Shown here piece after piece: positions 7,505-14,027 of a stretch of 15,063 nucleotides of DNA (within the stretch, counting starts at the first letter, position 1; each line of letters starts with the position of its first letter). This DNA comes from Clostridiales bacterium (GTDB lineage Bacteria > Bacillota_A > Clostridia > Saccharofermentanales > Saccharofermentanaceae): assembly GCA_017649745.1 (NCBI GenBank), contig JAGCGE010000048.1, positions 1 to 15,063 on the forward strand, in the 5' to 3' direction. The notes beneath the pieces were generated by a model. The model worked only from the letters and a program-made list of their open reading frames with translations, did no database searches and had not been told where the DNA came from. The position numbers and the translations under genes were made by a program.

Positions 7505-7812
7505 TTGTGTTCACCTCCCGCACCAAACACATGCTCCAGTACGAAAAGCACCTTCTGCATGTCGTCAGGAGAAAGTTCCGGGACGAATGCTGTAACTACA
7601 ACACCCTGTTCAGGCTCTGGTTCTCTACTCTTCATGGGCGGCTTCGGAATGCTCTTAGGACACATTCCAACCTTAGTCAGAACAAGGTGTCTGCCGTCCT
7701 GTGTCAGTTCGAATGCGAGGAAGTCTCCATCGCAGATCCCCATTGCATCTCTCAGTTCCTGAGGAATTGTTGTTCTACCTTCTGTTCCAATCTGTCTGAT
7801 TACGTTTTTCAT
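7501..7812 (-). CDS. AbrB/SpoVT-like DNA-binding regulator
   Basis: A 103-residue protein. The start is set at 7812 (MKNVIRQIG) because GAAAGGAT lies about 9 bases upstream and the AbrB fold begins there; the ATG at 7830 would overlap that site and has poor spacing. Residues 3-47 form a swapped-hairpin AbrB domain (VIRQIGTEGRTTIPQELRDA, GDFLAFELTQDGRHLVLTK). The C-terminal half has a Pro/Glu-rich linker and a short predicted helix (SPDDMQKVLFVLEHVFG) that may mediate dimerisation. AbrB-fold proteins are transcription regulators or MazE-like antitoxins. No toxin gene is adjacent, and the gene is coupled to the YodL-DUF3846 gene, so an operon regulator is more likely. It starts 35 bases after the replication initiator gene. 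Confidence 0.88.
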   Translation of the reverse strand: MKNVIRQIGTEGRTTIPQELRDAMGICDGDFLAFELTQDGRHLVLTKVGMCPKSIPKPPMKSREPEPEQGVVVTAFVPELSPDDMQKVLFVLEHVFGAGGEHK

Positions 7813-7847
7813 AGTAGTAAATCCTTTCATGTTTGTATTTCAGCCTT

Positions 7848-8825
7848 TCAAACTGAATGTTTTAATATGAATTCACGAACCTCATCAGGGAGGTAATCGA
7901 GAATGTCCTTGTGATAATTGGTTCGAGCCATCGAAAGAAGCATGTCGTAACGCTTCTGTTGATAAAGCTCAATCATGTAGTCACGTGTTCCTTGAAGATC
8001 TTTCGTCTCACTTCCCATGAGGATCCGCTCCATCAACTCATCGTTGTGATTTCGTTCAGCAATCTCTGCAGCCATCACAGAAATGTTAGAAACGTGCGAA
8101 TCCAGAATGTGATTTCTAGCCTTCAGCGGCGTATCAATTCCGATAGACTTCCACCTTTCAAGTGTGCTCTGCACATACTTCAAATCGAAGTTATCTCTAC
8201 GGAAGAGGTTGTCCTCTACAGCCAAGTGAATCATGTCCATATCCGCATTGTTTTTCACCCAACTGGTACAGATCCGAATCTCGCTATGCCAAAGGGGGCG
8301 ACCAATTCTCTCTTCGATGAAGCTTCTAAGTTCGTCGATCGCCTGCTCCATTTCACGCGCACGCGAAGTAAGCAAGTAAGCATCTCTTTGTCCTTTAGTA
8401 CTTGGTCTATTAGTATTTTGTTTATTAGTATTTACTTGTGATCGATTTTCCACATGTGGTTTTTCCATATGTGGATTTTCCACATGTGGTTTTTCGACAT
8501 TAGGTTCAGATGCTTTGTTTTCAGTCGTTTCAGGCGGCACTTCGTATATTGAGTACTCGATCGCAGTAAGTTGTCCTTTTTCGTTACGTGCTCGGGTCCG
8601 AATGATGTATCCTTCTTTTTCCAGTTCCTGAATCGCTCCATTGATGGAACCAATTGATTCCCTGCAAATATGTTTCAAGCCTACTAACGTGTAGTCCCAA
8701 TCCTCAGGAAGTGACAGCATCAGCGCATGCAAGCCTTTAGCTTTCAATGAGAGGTTGTGATTCCGAAGGGAATGATTCGACATACAAGTGTAGTCTTTCT
8801 TCTTTTCTACTCTAAATACTGCCAA
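7848..8825 (-). CDS. Replication initiator with N-terminal winged helix and DnaD-like domain
   Basis: A 325-residue protein starting with TTG at 8825 (AAGGAGG about 8 bases upstream; the N-terminus MAVFRVEK is the usual start of this family). Residues about 1-95 hold a helix-turn-helix domain (LSLKAKGLHALMLSLPEDWDYTLVGL, SINGAIQELEKEGYIIR), typical of replication initiators and replisome organisers of Firmicutes conjugative elements, plasmids and phages. Residues 109-145 are a repetitive linker (EKPHVENPHMEKPHVEN, then NTNKQNTN). Residues about 162-236 resemble the DnaD domain (IGRPLWHSEIRICTSWV, FDLKYVQSTLERWKSIGI), which recruits the replicative helicase machinery. The C-terminus is helical and unassigned. 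The linker coincides with iteron-like DNA repeats, so the origin may lie inside this gene. It heads the operon with the AbrB-like, YodL-DUF3846 and SpoVG-family genes. Confidence 0.88.
   Translation of the reverse strand: MAVFRVEKKKDYTCMSNHSLRNHNLSLKAKGLHALMLSLPEDWDYTLVGLKHICRESIGSINGAIQELEKEGYIIRTRARNEKGQLTAIEYSIYEVPPETTENKASEPNVEKPHVENPHMEKPHVENRSQVNTNKQNTNRPSTKGQRDAYLLTSRAREMEQAIDELRSFIEERIGRPLWHSEIRICTSWVKNNADMDMIHLAVEDNLFRRDNFDLKYVQSTLERWKSIGIDTPLKARNHILDSHVSNISVMAAEIAERNHNDELMERILMGSETKDLQGTRDYMIELYQQKRYDMLLSMARTNYHKDILDYLPDEVREFILKHSV
8408..8433. repeat. AT-rich direct repeat next to the iterons
   Basis: TATTAGTATTT occurs at 8408-8418 and 8423-8433, the same 15-base period as the neighbouring iteron-like repeats. 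It encodes NTNKQNTN in the initiator linker. AT-rich direct repeats beside iterons are the usual form of a DNA-unwinding element. Confidence 0.6.
8446..8505. repeat. Iteron-like 15-bp tandem repeats inside the replication initiator gene
   Basis: Four tandem 15-base units: TTTTCCACATGTGGT (8446-8460), TTTTCCATATGTGGA (8461-8475), TTTTCCACATGTGGT (8476-8490) and the degenerate TTTTCGACATTAGGT (8491-8505). Units 1 and 3 are identical and contain the perfect palindrome CCACATGTGG. The repeats encode the VE(K/N)PH linker of the initiator. In the RepA_N plasmid family the origin lies inside the initiator gene, so an origin here is a reasonable inference. Confidence 0.7.
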
Positions 8826-8860
8826 TGTTGTTTCCTCCTTGTCTTCTTGTCAGAATAGAA

Positions 8861-8902
8861 AAGCGCCCGTTCTGTTCTCTGTAGAGAACGAAACGAGCGC
8901 TT
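8861..8902 (-). terminator. Long hairpin with short U-tract before the replication initiator gene
   Basis: On the minus strand AAGCGC...GCGCTT close a stem of about 18 bp with GTTCTC/GAGAAC at the top, a TACA loop, two G-U pairs and one C-A mismatch; TTTTCTATT follows. The imperfect pairs are G-U in the minus-strand RNA but mostly C-A in the plus-strand RNA, which suggests that the structure acts in leftward transcripts. It would end transcription from the zinc-ribbon gene or attenuate entry into the initiator operon, whose ribosome binding site begins about 20 bases further on. Confidence 0.65.
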
Positions 8903-8905
8903 AAA

Positions 8906-8934
8906 GCCTTATGGCGGAGTTTCCGCTATAAGCC
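8906..8934. other. Second hairpin downstream of the zinc-ribbon gene
   Basis: GCCTTATGGCGGA and TCCGCTATAAGCC pair around a GTT loop (13 positions, with one C-C mismatch near the base and one G-U pair in the plus-strand reading). It directly abuts the terminator-like hairpin at 8861-8902. No T-run follows on either strand, so it is not a terminator by itself. Confidence 0.5.
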
Positions 8935-8951
8935 ATCGAGCATTTTGTTAA

Positions 8952-9863
8952 TTAACACTCCAGATACCTCCTTATCTTGTCGTAGTCTCTTAAAACATCG
9001 ATATCCATTGGAATCTTCAGTCTCTTAAAGACCTGTGTTAGTGTGTAGTTTAGAGCTTCTGCCGAACTATTCTTGAGCCGGACACACTTACAGTTTTCGA
9101 ATTTGTATCCGGTCTGTGGGATAATTCGAATGAGTTTGATGTCCGAGTTCAAGCAAAGCCAGTTCTTCGCATTTTCGTATCGCCAGTCCTTCCAGCCTTT
9201 CTTCAAATGTGAAGTGAGCTCTATAGCTGCACACTTCTCAGGGAAAAAGAACTGAAGCGGGATTCCAATACGACCAATTTGGTCGTATACGACCAAATAT
9301 CCTGTTTGTTCCGAGTAATAGCGGATTACGGCGATTCGAAAGGCGTTATTCTCAAGATCTTTGGCAAACTGCTTTTGCCGATTTTGAATCAGTCGATTAT
9401 GCCGTTTTGAGTCAAGCAGCTTTTGTTTAGCATCACGACGCGCCTGCCAACGTTTCTCTAAAGCTACTGCAGCGCAGAATGGGCACCCGTGTCCTTCAGA
9501 TCGGTCAGCTATCCTAGCTTTCCATTCATTACCGCAGGTGCTGCATTTCCACCAAAAAGACTTGTCTGAGTGGGCAGTGACTTGCCGAGGAGTGGTCGGA
9601 AGATTCCTCGCTGACCACTCCGCAGCAACGCCCTGGTGTACTGATGCCAGATCGTTGTATCCCACTAAAACCTTGTTACCGGAACAATAGGGGCATCCGT
9701 GGTTGTTTCCCCGGTTCTTTGGGGTAGCCGTCCACGTGTGACCACAAACACCATTCCAGATAATCGGCTTGTTTGATCCATAGGAAACCTGATCCGGCCC
9801 CAATTCATTCACTGGTGACCACTCGCTGACCAGATTCGGATGAATCTCTAAAAAACTCCGCAC
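8952..9863 (-). CDS. Two-zinc-ribbon protein with nuclease-like C-terminal region
   Basis: A 303-residue protein starting with GTG at 9863 (AAAAGGAGGTC about 8 bases upstream). Residues about 9-62 and 77-131 are two copies of the DUF4379-type probable zinc ribbon (EWSP...GHTW...GCPYC and EWSA...WWKCSTCGNEWKA...GCPFC). The second copy has four Cys (107, 110, 127, 130); the first has Cys40, 57 and 60 with His42 as a possible fourth ligand. Residues about 135-170 are a basic helical linker. Residues about 175-282 read like the core of a PD-(D/E)XK or Vsr-type nuclease fold (IPLQFFFPEKCAAIEL, NAKNWLCLNSDIKLIRI), but the expected Asp is Gln204 and no catalytic Lys is evident near Glu215. It could be a DNA-binding protein with a dead nuclease fold. 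It lies at the edge of the element beside lysS. Confidence 0.8.
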   Translation of the reverse strand: MRSFLEIHPNLVSEWSPVNELGPDQVSYGSNKPIIWNGVCGHTWTATPKNRGNNHGCPYCSGNKVLVGYNDLASVHQGVAAEWSARNLPTTPRQVTAHSDKSFWWKCSTCGNEWKARIADRSEGHGCPFCAAVALEKRWQARRDAKQKLLDSKRHNRLIQNRQKQFAKDLENNAFRIAVIRYYSEQTGYLVVYDQIGRIGIPLQFFFPEKCAAIELTSHLKKGWKDWRYENAKNWLCLNSDIKLIRIIPQTGYKFENCKCVRLKNSSAEALNYTLTQVFKRLKIPMDIDVLRDYDKIRRYLEC

Positions 9864-9913
9864 GAAAGTTGACCTCCTTTTGTAGATAGGTTGCCTTACT
9901 ATTGCGGAGACAA

Positions 9914-9956
9914 AAAAGACGCTTTCTTTGATGTTTTATCGTAGAAAGCGTCTTTT
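9914..9956 (-). terminator. Strong terminator downstream of lysS, possibly bidirectional
   Basis: AAAAGACGCTTTCT (9914-9927) and AGAAAGCGTCTTTT (9943-9956) pair perfectly over 14 positions with a 15-base loop. In the leftward transcript the stem is followed by a run of T and then GTC, and the rightward reading ends in TTTTGTT. It probably ends the greA-lysS transcript about 140 bases after the lysS stop codon and insulates the accessory segment. Confidence 0.85.
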
Positions 9957-10014
9957 GTTATAGACCATTATTCGAATGATTTGCACTCAAAAAAATGAAT
10001 ATTCATCTGTTATC

Positions 10015-10070
10015 GTATGCACAACTTGGATAATTTGTATGCATAATGTATGCATTTTCTTTCTCCAAGT
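10015..10070. repeat. Phased GTATGCA heptamers with flanking inverted repeat
   Basis: GTATGCA occurs at 10015, 10037 and 10048, so the starts are 22 and 11 bases apart, two turns and one turn of the helix. The last two are embedded in TGTATGCAT. ACTTGGA (10024-10030) and TCCAAGT (10064-10070) form a 7-bp inverted repeat around the second and third copies. The pattern suggests a protein-binding site, for example recombinase or excisionase arm sites at the end of an element. Confidence 0.5.
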
Positions 10071-10095
10071 CTTGAAACCGCTGAAATCTCGGGCT

Positions 10096-11676
10096 TTATT
10101 TGTCCAATGACTTCATCGTCGGGAACAGCAGTACGTCTCTGATCGCCGGGCTGTCTGTAAGCAGCATGACCAGACGGTCGATACCATATCCGATGCCGCC
10201 CGTCGGGGGCATACCGATCTCGAGGGCGTTGAGGAAGTCCTCATCGGTATGGTTGGCTTCTTCGTCGCCGGCTTCAAAGGCTGCGTCCTGAGCAGCGAAT
10301 CTTTCTCTCTGGTCGATCGGGTCATTGAGTTCGGAGTAGGCATTACACATTTCCCATGTGTTGATGAAGAGCTCGAATCTTTCTACCTTTTCCGGATCAG
10401 ACGGCTTCTTCTTCGTAAGCGGAGAGATCGCTACCGGGTGATCCATGATGAATGTCGGCTGGATGAGGTTCTCTTCACAGAACTGCTCGAAGAACAGGTT
10501 GATGATGTCGCCCTTGGTGTGACGGTCCTCAAACTCCACGTGATGCTCCTTGGCAAGTGCTTTTGCCTCATCATCGGACTTCACGGTGTCAAAGTCTACG
10601 CCTGCGTATTTCTTGATCGCGTCGTTCATGGTGAGTCTCTCGAACGGCTTACCGAAGTCGATCTCGATGTCGCCGTACTTGATGAGGGTGGTGCCGCAGA
10701 CCTTTTCTGCGAGGTAACGGAACATGGATTCTGTAAGTTCCATCATGCCCTCATAGTCGGTATATGCCTGATAGAGCTCCATCAGGGTGAACTCCGGGTT
10801 GTGACGGGTGTCGACGCCTTCGTTTCTGAAAACACGGCCGATCTCGTACACGCGCTCGAGGCCGCCGACGATCAGTCTCTTGAGGTAAAGCTCGAGAGAG
10901 ATACGGAGTTTAACATCCTCGTCGAGTGCATTGTAGTGCGTCTCGAACGGTCTTGCTGCCGCACCGCCGGCATTACTTACCAGCATCGGTGTCTCGACTT
11001 CCATGAAGTCTCTGCCATCGAGGAAGTTACGGATCTCCTTGATGATCTTGGATCTCTTTACGAATGTATCCTTGACCTCCGGATTGACGATGAGGTCGAG
11101 GTAACGCTGACGGTAACGCATATCGGTATTCGTCAGACCATGGTGCTTTTCCGGAAGGATCTGGAGGGACTTGCTTAAGAGCTTGAGCTCCTCGGCATGC
11201 ACAGAGATCTCACCGGTTCTGGTTCTGAATACATAACCCTTGACGCCGATGATGTCGCCGATGTCCATCTTCTTGAAATCCTGGTAGTCATTTACGCCGA
11301 GGGAATCTCTGGTAACGTAGAGCTGGATGTCGCCCTGAAGATCACGGATGGTCGCAAAGGAAGCCTTACCCATGACGCGCTTGAGCATCATACGGCCGGC
11401 GACGGATACTTCGATTTTCTGTGCCTCATGCAGTTCCTTGAGTTTTTCGGCTGTCTCCTCTTCGGAAAGTCCCTCCGGAAGTTTCGATTTCAGCTCATTA
11501 TCGAGCTTCTCGAATTTCGCTTTCGCGTCGAGGGAGTGATCCGTCACGTCATACTTTGTGATCTGGAACGGGTCTTTGCCGTTGGCCTGAAGCTCGGAGA
11601 GCTTCTCTCTTCTGATCTTCAGAAGTTGGTTAAGGTCCTGCTGGGGTGCCTGATTGTTGTTGTTCTCGTCAGCCAT
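10096..11676 (-). CDS. lysS: Lysyl-tRNA synthetase, class II
   Basis: A 526-residue enzyme that charges tRNA-Lys with lysine in the cytoplasm. The ATG at 11676 has GAGGAAG upstream. The N-terminal OB-fold anticodon-binding domain covers residues about 55-175 (VAGRMMLKRVMGKASFATIRD). The class II catalytic core has motif 1 around 205-240 (FMEVETPMLVSNAGGAAARPF), motif 2 around 274-304 (RVYEIGRVFRNEG, TRHNPEFTLMELYQAY), and motif 3 near 493-501 (GGIGYGIDRL), ending in IRDVLLFPTMKS. It is a little longer than the usual 490-505 residues because of a charged helical insertion at about 57-84 just before the OB fold and an Asn/Gln-rich N-terminus. The Asp/Glu-rich insertion near the end (AGDEEANHTDEDF) is typical of clostridial LysRS. 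It follows greA by 119 bases, a common pairing in Firmicutes. Confidence 0.98.
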   Translation of the reverse strand: MADENNNNQAPQQDLNQLLKIRREKLSELQANGKDPFQITKYDVTDHSLDAKAKFEKLDNELKSKLPEGLSEEETAEKLKELHEAQKIEVSVAGRMMLKRVMGKASFATIRDLQGDIQLYVTRDSLGVNDYQDFKKMDIGDIIGVKGYVFRTRTGEISVHAEELKLLSKSLQILPEKHHGLTNTDMRYRQRYLDLIVNPEVKDTFVKRSKIIKEIRNFLDGRDFMEVETPMLVSNAGGAAARPFETHYNALDEDVKLRISLELYLKRLIVGGLERVYEIGRVFRNEGVDTRHNPEFTLMELYQAYTDYEGMMELTESMFRYLAEKVCGTTLIKYGDIEIDFGKPFERLTMNDAIKKYAGVDFDTVKSDDEAKALAKEHHVEFEDRHTKGDIINLFFEQFCEENLIQPTFIMDHPVAISPLTKKKPSDPEKVERFELFINTWEMCNAYSELNDPIDQRERFAAQDAAFEAGDEEANHTDEDFLNALEIGMPPTGGIGYGIDRLVMLLTDSPAIRDVLLFPTMKSLDK

Positions 11677-11709
11677 TTTGCTTCCTCATTTCATTTTCTT
11701 TAATGCGCG

Positions 11710-11737
11710 AGAAATCGCACAGGAGTGTGCGATTTCT
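11710..11737. other. Perfect 12-bp hairpin between greA and lysS
   Basis: AGAAATCGCACA (11710-11721) and TGTGCGATTTCT (11726-11737) form a perfect stem around GGAG. In the leftward transcript the stem is followed by CGCGCATTAAAG rather than a U-run, and it lies about 34 bases before the lysS start. It is therefore more likely a processing site, an RNA-stability element or a weak pause or attenuator than a terminator. Confidence 0.7.
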
Positions 11738-11795
11738 GCTGTAGTTTCTATGTTTCTGCGATCCCGCCACGGGGGCAGGAGCTCTTCAATGCGTA

Positions 11796-12278
11796 TCAGT
11801 CGCCGATCTTGATGATCTTGTACTTAAATGCACCTGCAACGGTGGTGACCTCGATGACCTGGTTCTTCTTCTTTCCGATGATTGCTTTACCTACCGGGGA
11901 ATCCTGGGAGATACGGTTACTGAAGATGTCGGCATCCTTTGCGTTAACGATCTCGTACTGGATCTCTTCTTTGGTCTCTTCGTCACGGAGAGTTACCTTG
12001 GAACCGAGGGAGATCTTCGTCTTAGAGATCTCGGACTCGTCGATGACCTCCGCGTTCTTTAAGATCTCTTCGATCTCCATGATGCGGGCTTCGTTCTTCG
12101 CCTGTGCATCTTTAGCTTCATCGTACTCGGAGTTCTCCGAAAGGTCGCCCTGGGCTCTTGCTTCTTTGAGCTGTTCTGCGATCTGTCCGGAGATGACGGT
12201 TTTTCTCTCTTCGAGTTCATCCTGCAGACGCTTCATACCTTCGACGGTAAATTGGATCTTCTGATTCTCTTCTGCCAT
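11796..12278 (-). CDS. greA: Transcription elongation factor GreA
   Basis: A 160-residue protein, the standard length. It binds the RNA polymerase secondary channel and stimulates cleavage of backtracked RNA. The ATG at 12278 is preceded by AAAGGAGAC. Residues about 10-78 form the antiparallel coiled coil, whose tip carries GDLSENSEYD with acidic Asp45 and Glu48, matching the Mg-coordinating pair of GreA. The C-terminal FKBP-like domain includes LGSKVTLRDE and RISQDSPVGKAIIGKKKNQVIEV, the GreA signature. It lies 80 bases downstream of guaB and 119 upstream of lysS. A 5' TATAGAATATATAA stretch may hold a -10 element, but no convincing -35 is present. Confidence 0.98.
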   Translation of the reverse strand: MAEENQKIQFTVEGMKRLQDELEERKTVISGQIAEQLKEARAQGDLSENSEYDEAKDAQAKNEARIMEIEEILKNAEVIDESEISKTKISLGSKVTLRDEETKEEIQYEIVNAKDADIFSNRISQDSPVGKAIIGKKKNQVIEVTTVAGAFKYKIIKIGD

Positions 12279-12327
12279 TGTTCTTGTCTCCTTTTATATA
12301 TTCTATAAAGTTTTAACAGTGCTTTTC

Positions 12328-12349
12328 GCGCGGAAGGATCCGCCGCGCT
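12328..12349 (-). other. GC-rich hairpin after guaB
   Basis: GCGCGG and CCGCGC pair around a 9-base loop just after the guaB stop codon. On the minus strand it is followed by GAAAAGCACTG, with no U-run. It may protect the 3' end of guaB mRNA or act as a weak terminator. Confidence 0.5.
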
Positions 12350-12358
12350 ATCTTGTCC

Positions 12359-13867
12359 TTATCGGATCGTGGTGTCGTTGTTCTTCGTGATGACGTCGTG
12401 TGCGCCGCCCTCGACGATGGAGGTGGAGGATACGACGACGAGTCTTGCTTTCTCCTGGAGCTCCGGGATCGAGGAGGATCCGCAGGAACACATGGTAGCC
12501 TTCATCTTCGCAAGCGATGAATCGAGGTTGTCCTTCAGCTTACCGGCATACGGTACATAGGAGTCAACGCCCTCTTCGAAAGCCATCTTGCCGCCCTTTC
12601 CGCCGTCGTCATAACGCTGCCAGTTACGGGCACGGTTAGAACCCTCGCCCCAGTACTCTTTGACGTATGCTCCGTTGACAACGAGCTTTCTCGTCGGGCT
12701 CTCGTCGAATCTTGCGAAGTAGCGGCCGAGCATGATGAAGTCAGCGCCCATCGCCAGAGCGAGTGTCATGTGGTAGTCGTGAACGATACCGCCGTCCGAG
12801 CAGAGCGGGATGTAAACGCCGGTCTTCTCGAAGTACTCGTCACGGGCTTTGGCAACTGCGAGAACCGCGGAAGCCTGGCCGCAGCCGATACCCTTCTGCT
12901 CACGGGTGATGCAGATGGAACCGCCGCCGATACCGATCTTGATGAAGTCAGCGCCGGCATTGGCGAGGTACTGGAAGCCCTCGGCGTCAACAACGTTACC
13001 TGCGCCGACGATGACATTCGGGTAATTCTTCTTGATCCACTCGAGGGCACGGGACTGCCATACGGAGAATCCGTCGGAGGAGTCGAGGCAGAGAGCATCG
13101 GCGCCGGCCTCAACGAGTGCCGGAACGCGCTCTTCGTAGTCTCTGGTGTTGATACCGGCACCGACGATGAGGCGCTTATCGGCATCTAAGAGCTCGAGCG
13201 GGTTTGCTTTATGGAATTCATAGTCTTTTCTGAAAACGAGACCAACGAGGCAGTCATTCTCATCTACGATCGGGAGCTGGTTGAGCTTATGGTCCCAGAT
13301 GATGTCGTTGGCTTCTTTAAGAGTAGTTCCCTCACGGGCAACGATGAGCTTTTCGAAAGGTGTCATGAACTCGGAGACCTTTGTCTTCGGATCCATACGG
13401 GTAACACGGTAGTCACGGGAGGTAACGATACCTAAGAGCTTGCCGTCGGACTTACCGTTCTCGGTAACCGGGAATGTACCGTGGTTTGTTCTCTCTCTGA
13501 GCTCAACGACCTCTTCCATGGTGTTGTCCGGAGTGAGGTTACTGTCGGAAATAACAATTCCGGCCTTATACTTCTTTACTTTCCGGATCATCTCGCACTG
13601 GGACTCCACTGACTGAGACTGGAAAACGAAGGACATACCGCCGGAACGTGCCAGGGCAATTGCCATACCGTCATCGGATACGGCCTGCATAACTGCAGAT
13701 ACCAAAGGGATGTTGATCTTGAGCTTACTCTCCTCCTGTCCCTTTCTGTACTTTGCTATCGGAGCAGAAAGGTCTACCTGGTCAGGTGTATTCTTCTCCG
13801 TAGTGAGGTTGGGGACCAGCAGGTATTCGCTGAACGTCCGTGATTCTTGCTCAAAAATCTTCGCCAT
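12359..13867 (-). CDS. guaB: IMP dehydrogenase, Tritrichomonas-like type
   Basis: A 502-residue enzyme oxidising IMP to XMP with NAD+, the first step from IMP to GMP. The ATG at 13867 has GGGAGGA about 8 bases upstream. The TIM barrel is interrupted by a CBS pair (residues about 105-220, including [12 protein letters not shown] and [19 protein letters not shown]). The catalytic loop [17 protein letters not shown] places the nucleophilic Cys at residue 319, and the flap [15 protein letters not shown] places the Arg-Tyr pair at 418-419. These are the same residue numbers as in the well-studied T. foetus IMPDH, and the sequence as a whole resembles that enzyme (as I recall it) more than the common GIGPGSICTTR form of other bacteria. 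The C-terminus has [13 protein letters not shown]. The gene is preceded by an AT-rich 160-base gap and followed by greA. Confidence 0.97.
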   Translation of the reverse strand: MAKIFEQESRTFSEYLLVPNLTTEKNTPDQVDLSAPIAKYRKGQEESKLKINIPLVSAVMQAVSDDGMAIALARSGGMSFVFQSQSVESQCEMIRKVKKYKAGIVISDSNLTPDNTMEEVVELRERTNHGTFPVTENGKSDGKLLGIVTSRDYRVTRMDPKTKVSEFMTPFEKLIVAREGTTLKEANDIIWDHKLNQLPIVDENDCLVGLVFRKDYEFHKANPLELLDADKRLIVGAGINTRDYEERVPALVEAGADALCLDSSDGFSVWQSRALEWIKKNYPNVIVGAGNVVDAEGFQYLANAGADFIKIGIGGGSICITREQKGIGCGQASAVLAVAKARDEYFEKTGVYIPLCSDGGIVHDYHMTLALAMGADFIMLGRYFARFDESPTRKLVVNGAYVKEYWGEGSNRARNWQRYDDGGKGGKMAFEEGVDSYVPYAGKLKDNLDSSLAKMKATMCSCGSSSIPELQEKARLVVVSSTSIVEGGAHDVITKNNDTTIR

Positions 13868-14027
13868 AAATCGAAATCCTCCCTTTGTATATATGATTAC
13901 TCTAGAAAATATTTCATTAAATCATATCATATATAGAGAGCTTTATGGAAGAATTTTATACTAACTAATTCCACATTTTTCGGCGCTTCTTGGGAAAAGT
14001 CCTCGTCAAAGTGTCAAATTGACTTTT
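13868..14027. other. AT-rich leader region of guaB
   Basis: 160 bases without a gene. Minus-strand TATAAA (near 13955) and TATGAT-type boxes (near 13925) are possible -10 elements for guaB, but none has a convincing -35 at 16-18 bases. I looked for a purine riboswitch core and did not see it. A short GTCAAATTGAC hairpin followed by T on the plus strand (14011-14030) points away from the genes. Confidence 0.4.

Larger units (their letters stand above)
1..10070. mobile_element. Probable segment of an integrated conjugative or plasmid-like element
   Basis: The genes between the left edge and lysS are of accessory type: a DnaD-type replication initiator with internal iterons, AbrB-like, YodL-DUF3846 and SpoVG-family proteins, a zinc-ribbon protein, and a sortase-anchored thioester adhesin. 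This gene set is typical of Firmicutes conjugative elements, while guaB, greA and lysS to the right are chromosomal housekeeping genes with visibly more GC-rich sequence. The right boundary is placed tentatively at the repeats beside lysS, and the left end is outside the window. No integrase, relaxase or type IV secretion gene is seen, so the class of element is inferred. Confidence 0.55.
9864..10095. other. Gene-free junction between the accessory segment and lysS
   Basis: 232 bases without a credible gene, the longest gene-free stretch in the window. It is AT-rich and contains, from left to right, a weak possible promoter for the zinc-ribbon gene (TTGTCT, 18 bases, CTATCT on the minus strand), a strong hairpin terminator, the palindromes ATTCGAAT (9970) and ATGAATATTCAT (9995-10006), and phased GTATGCA repeats. 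I see no terminator directly after the lysS stop codon. Confidence 0.7.

Noticed and set aside
7501..7812. Toxin-antitoxin pair with the AbrB-like protein as antitoxin
   Set aside because: No toxin-like small gene lies on either side; the downstream partner is a YodL-DUF3846 protein of different type.
8446..8505. Possible CRISPR array because of regular repeats
   Set aside because: The units are 15 bases, directly tandem with no spacers, and lie in frame in a coding gene.
10249..11178. A 309-codon open frame on the plus strand opposite lysS
   Set aside because: lysS on the minus strand is complete with all class II motifs; the opposite frame is a codon-bias shadow.
13868..14027. Purine riboswitch before guaB
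   Set aside because: I could not find the conserved core or the paired arms of the purine aptamer; the region is simply AT-rich.
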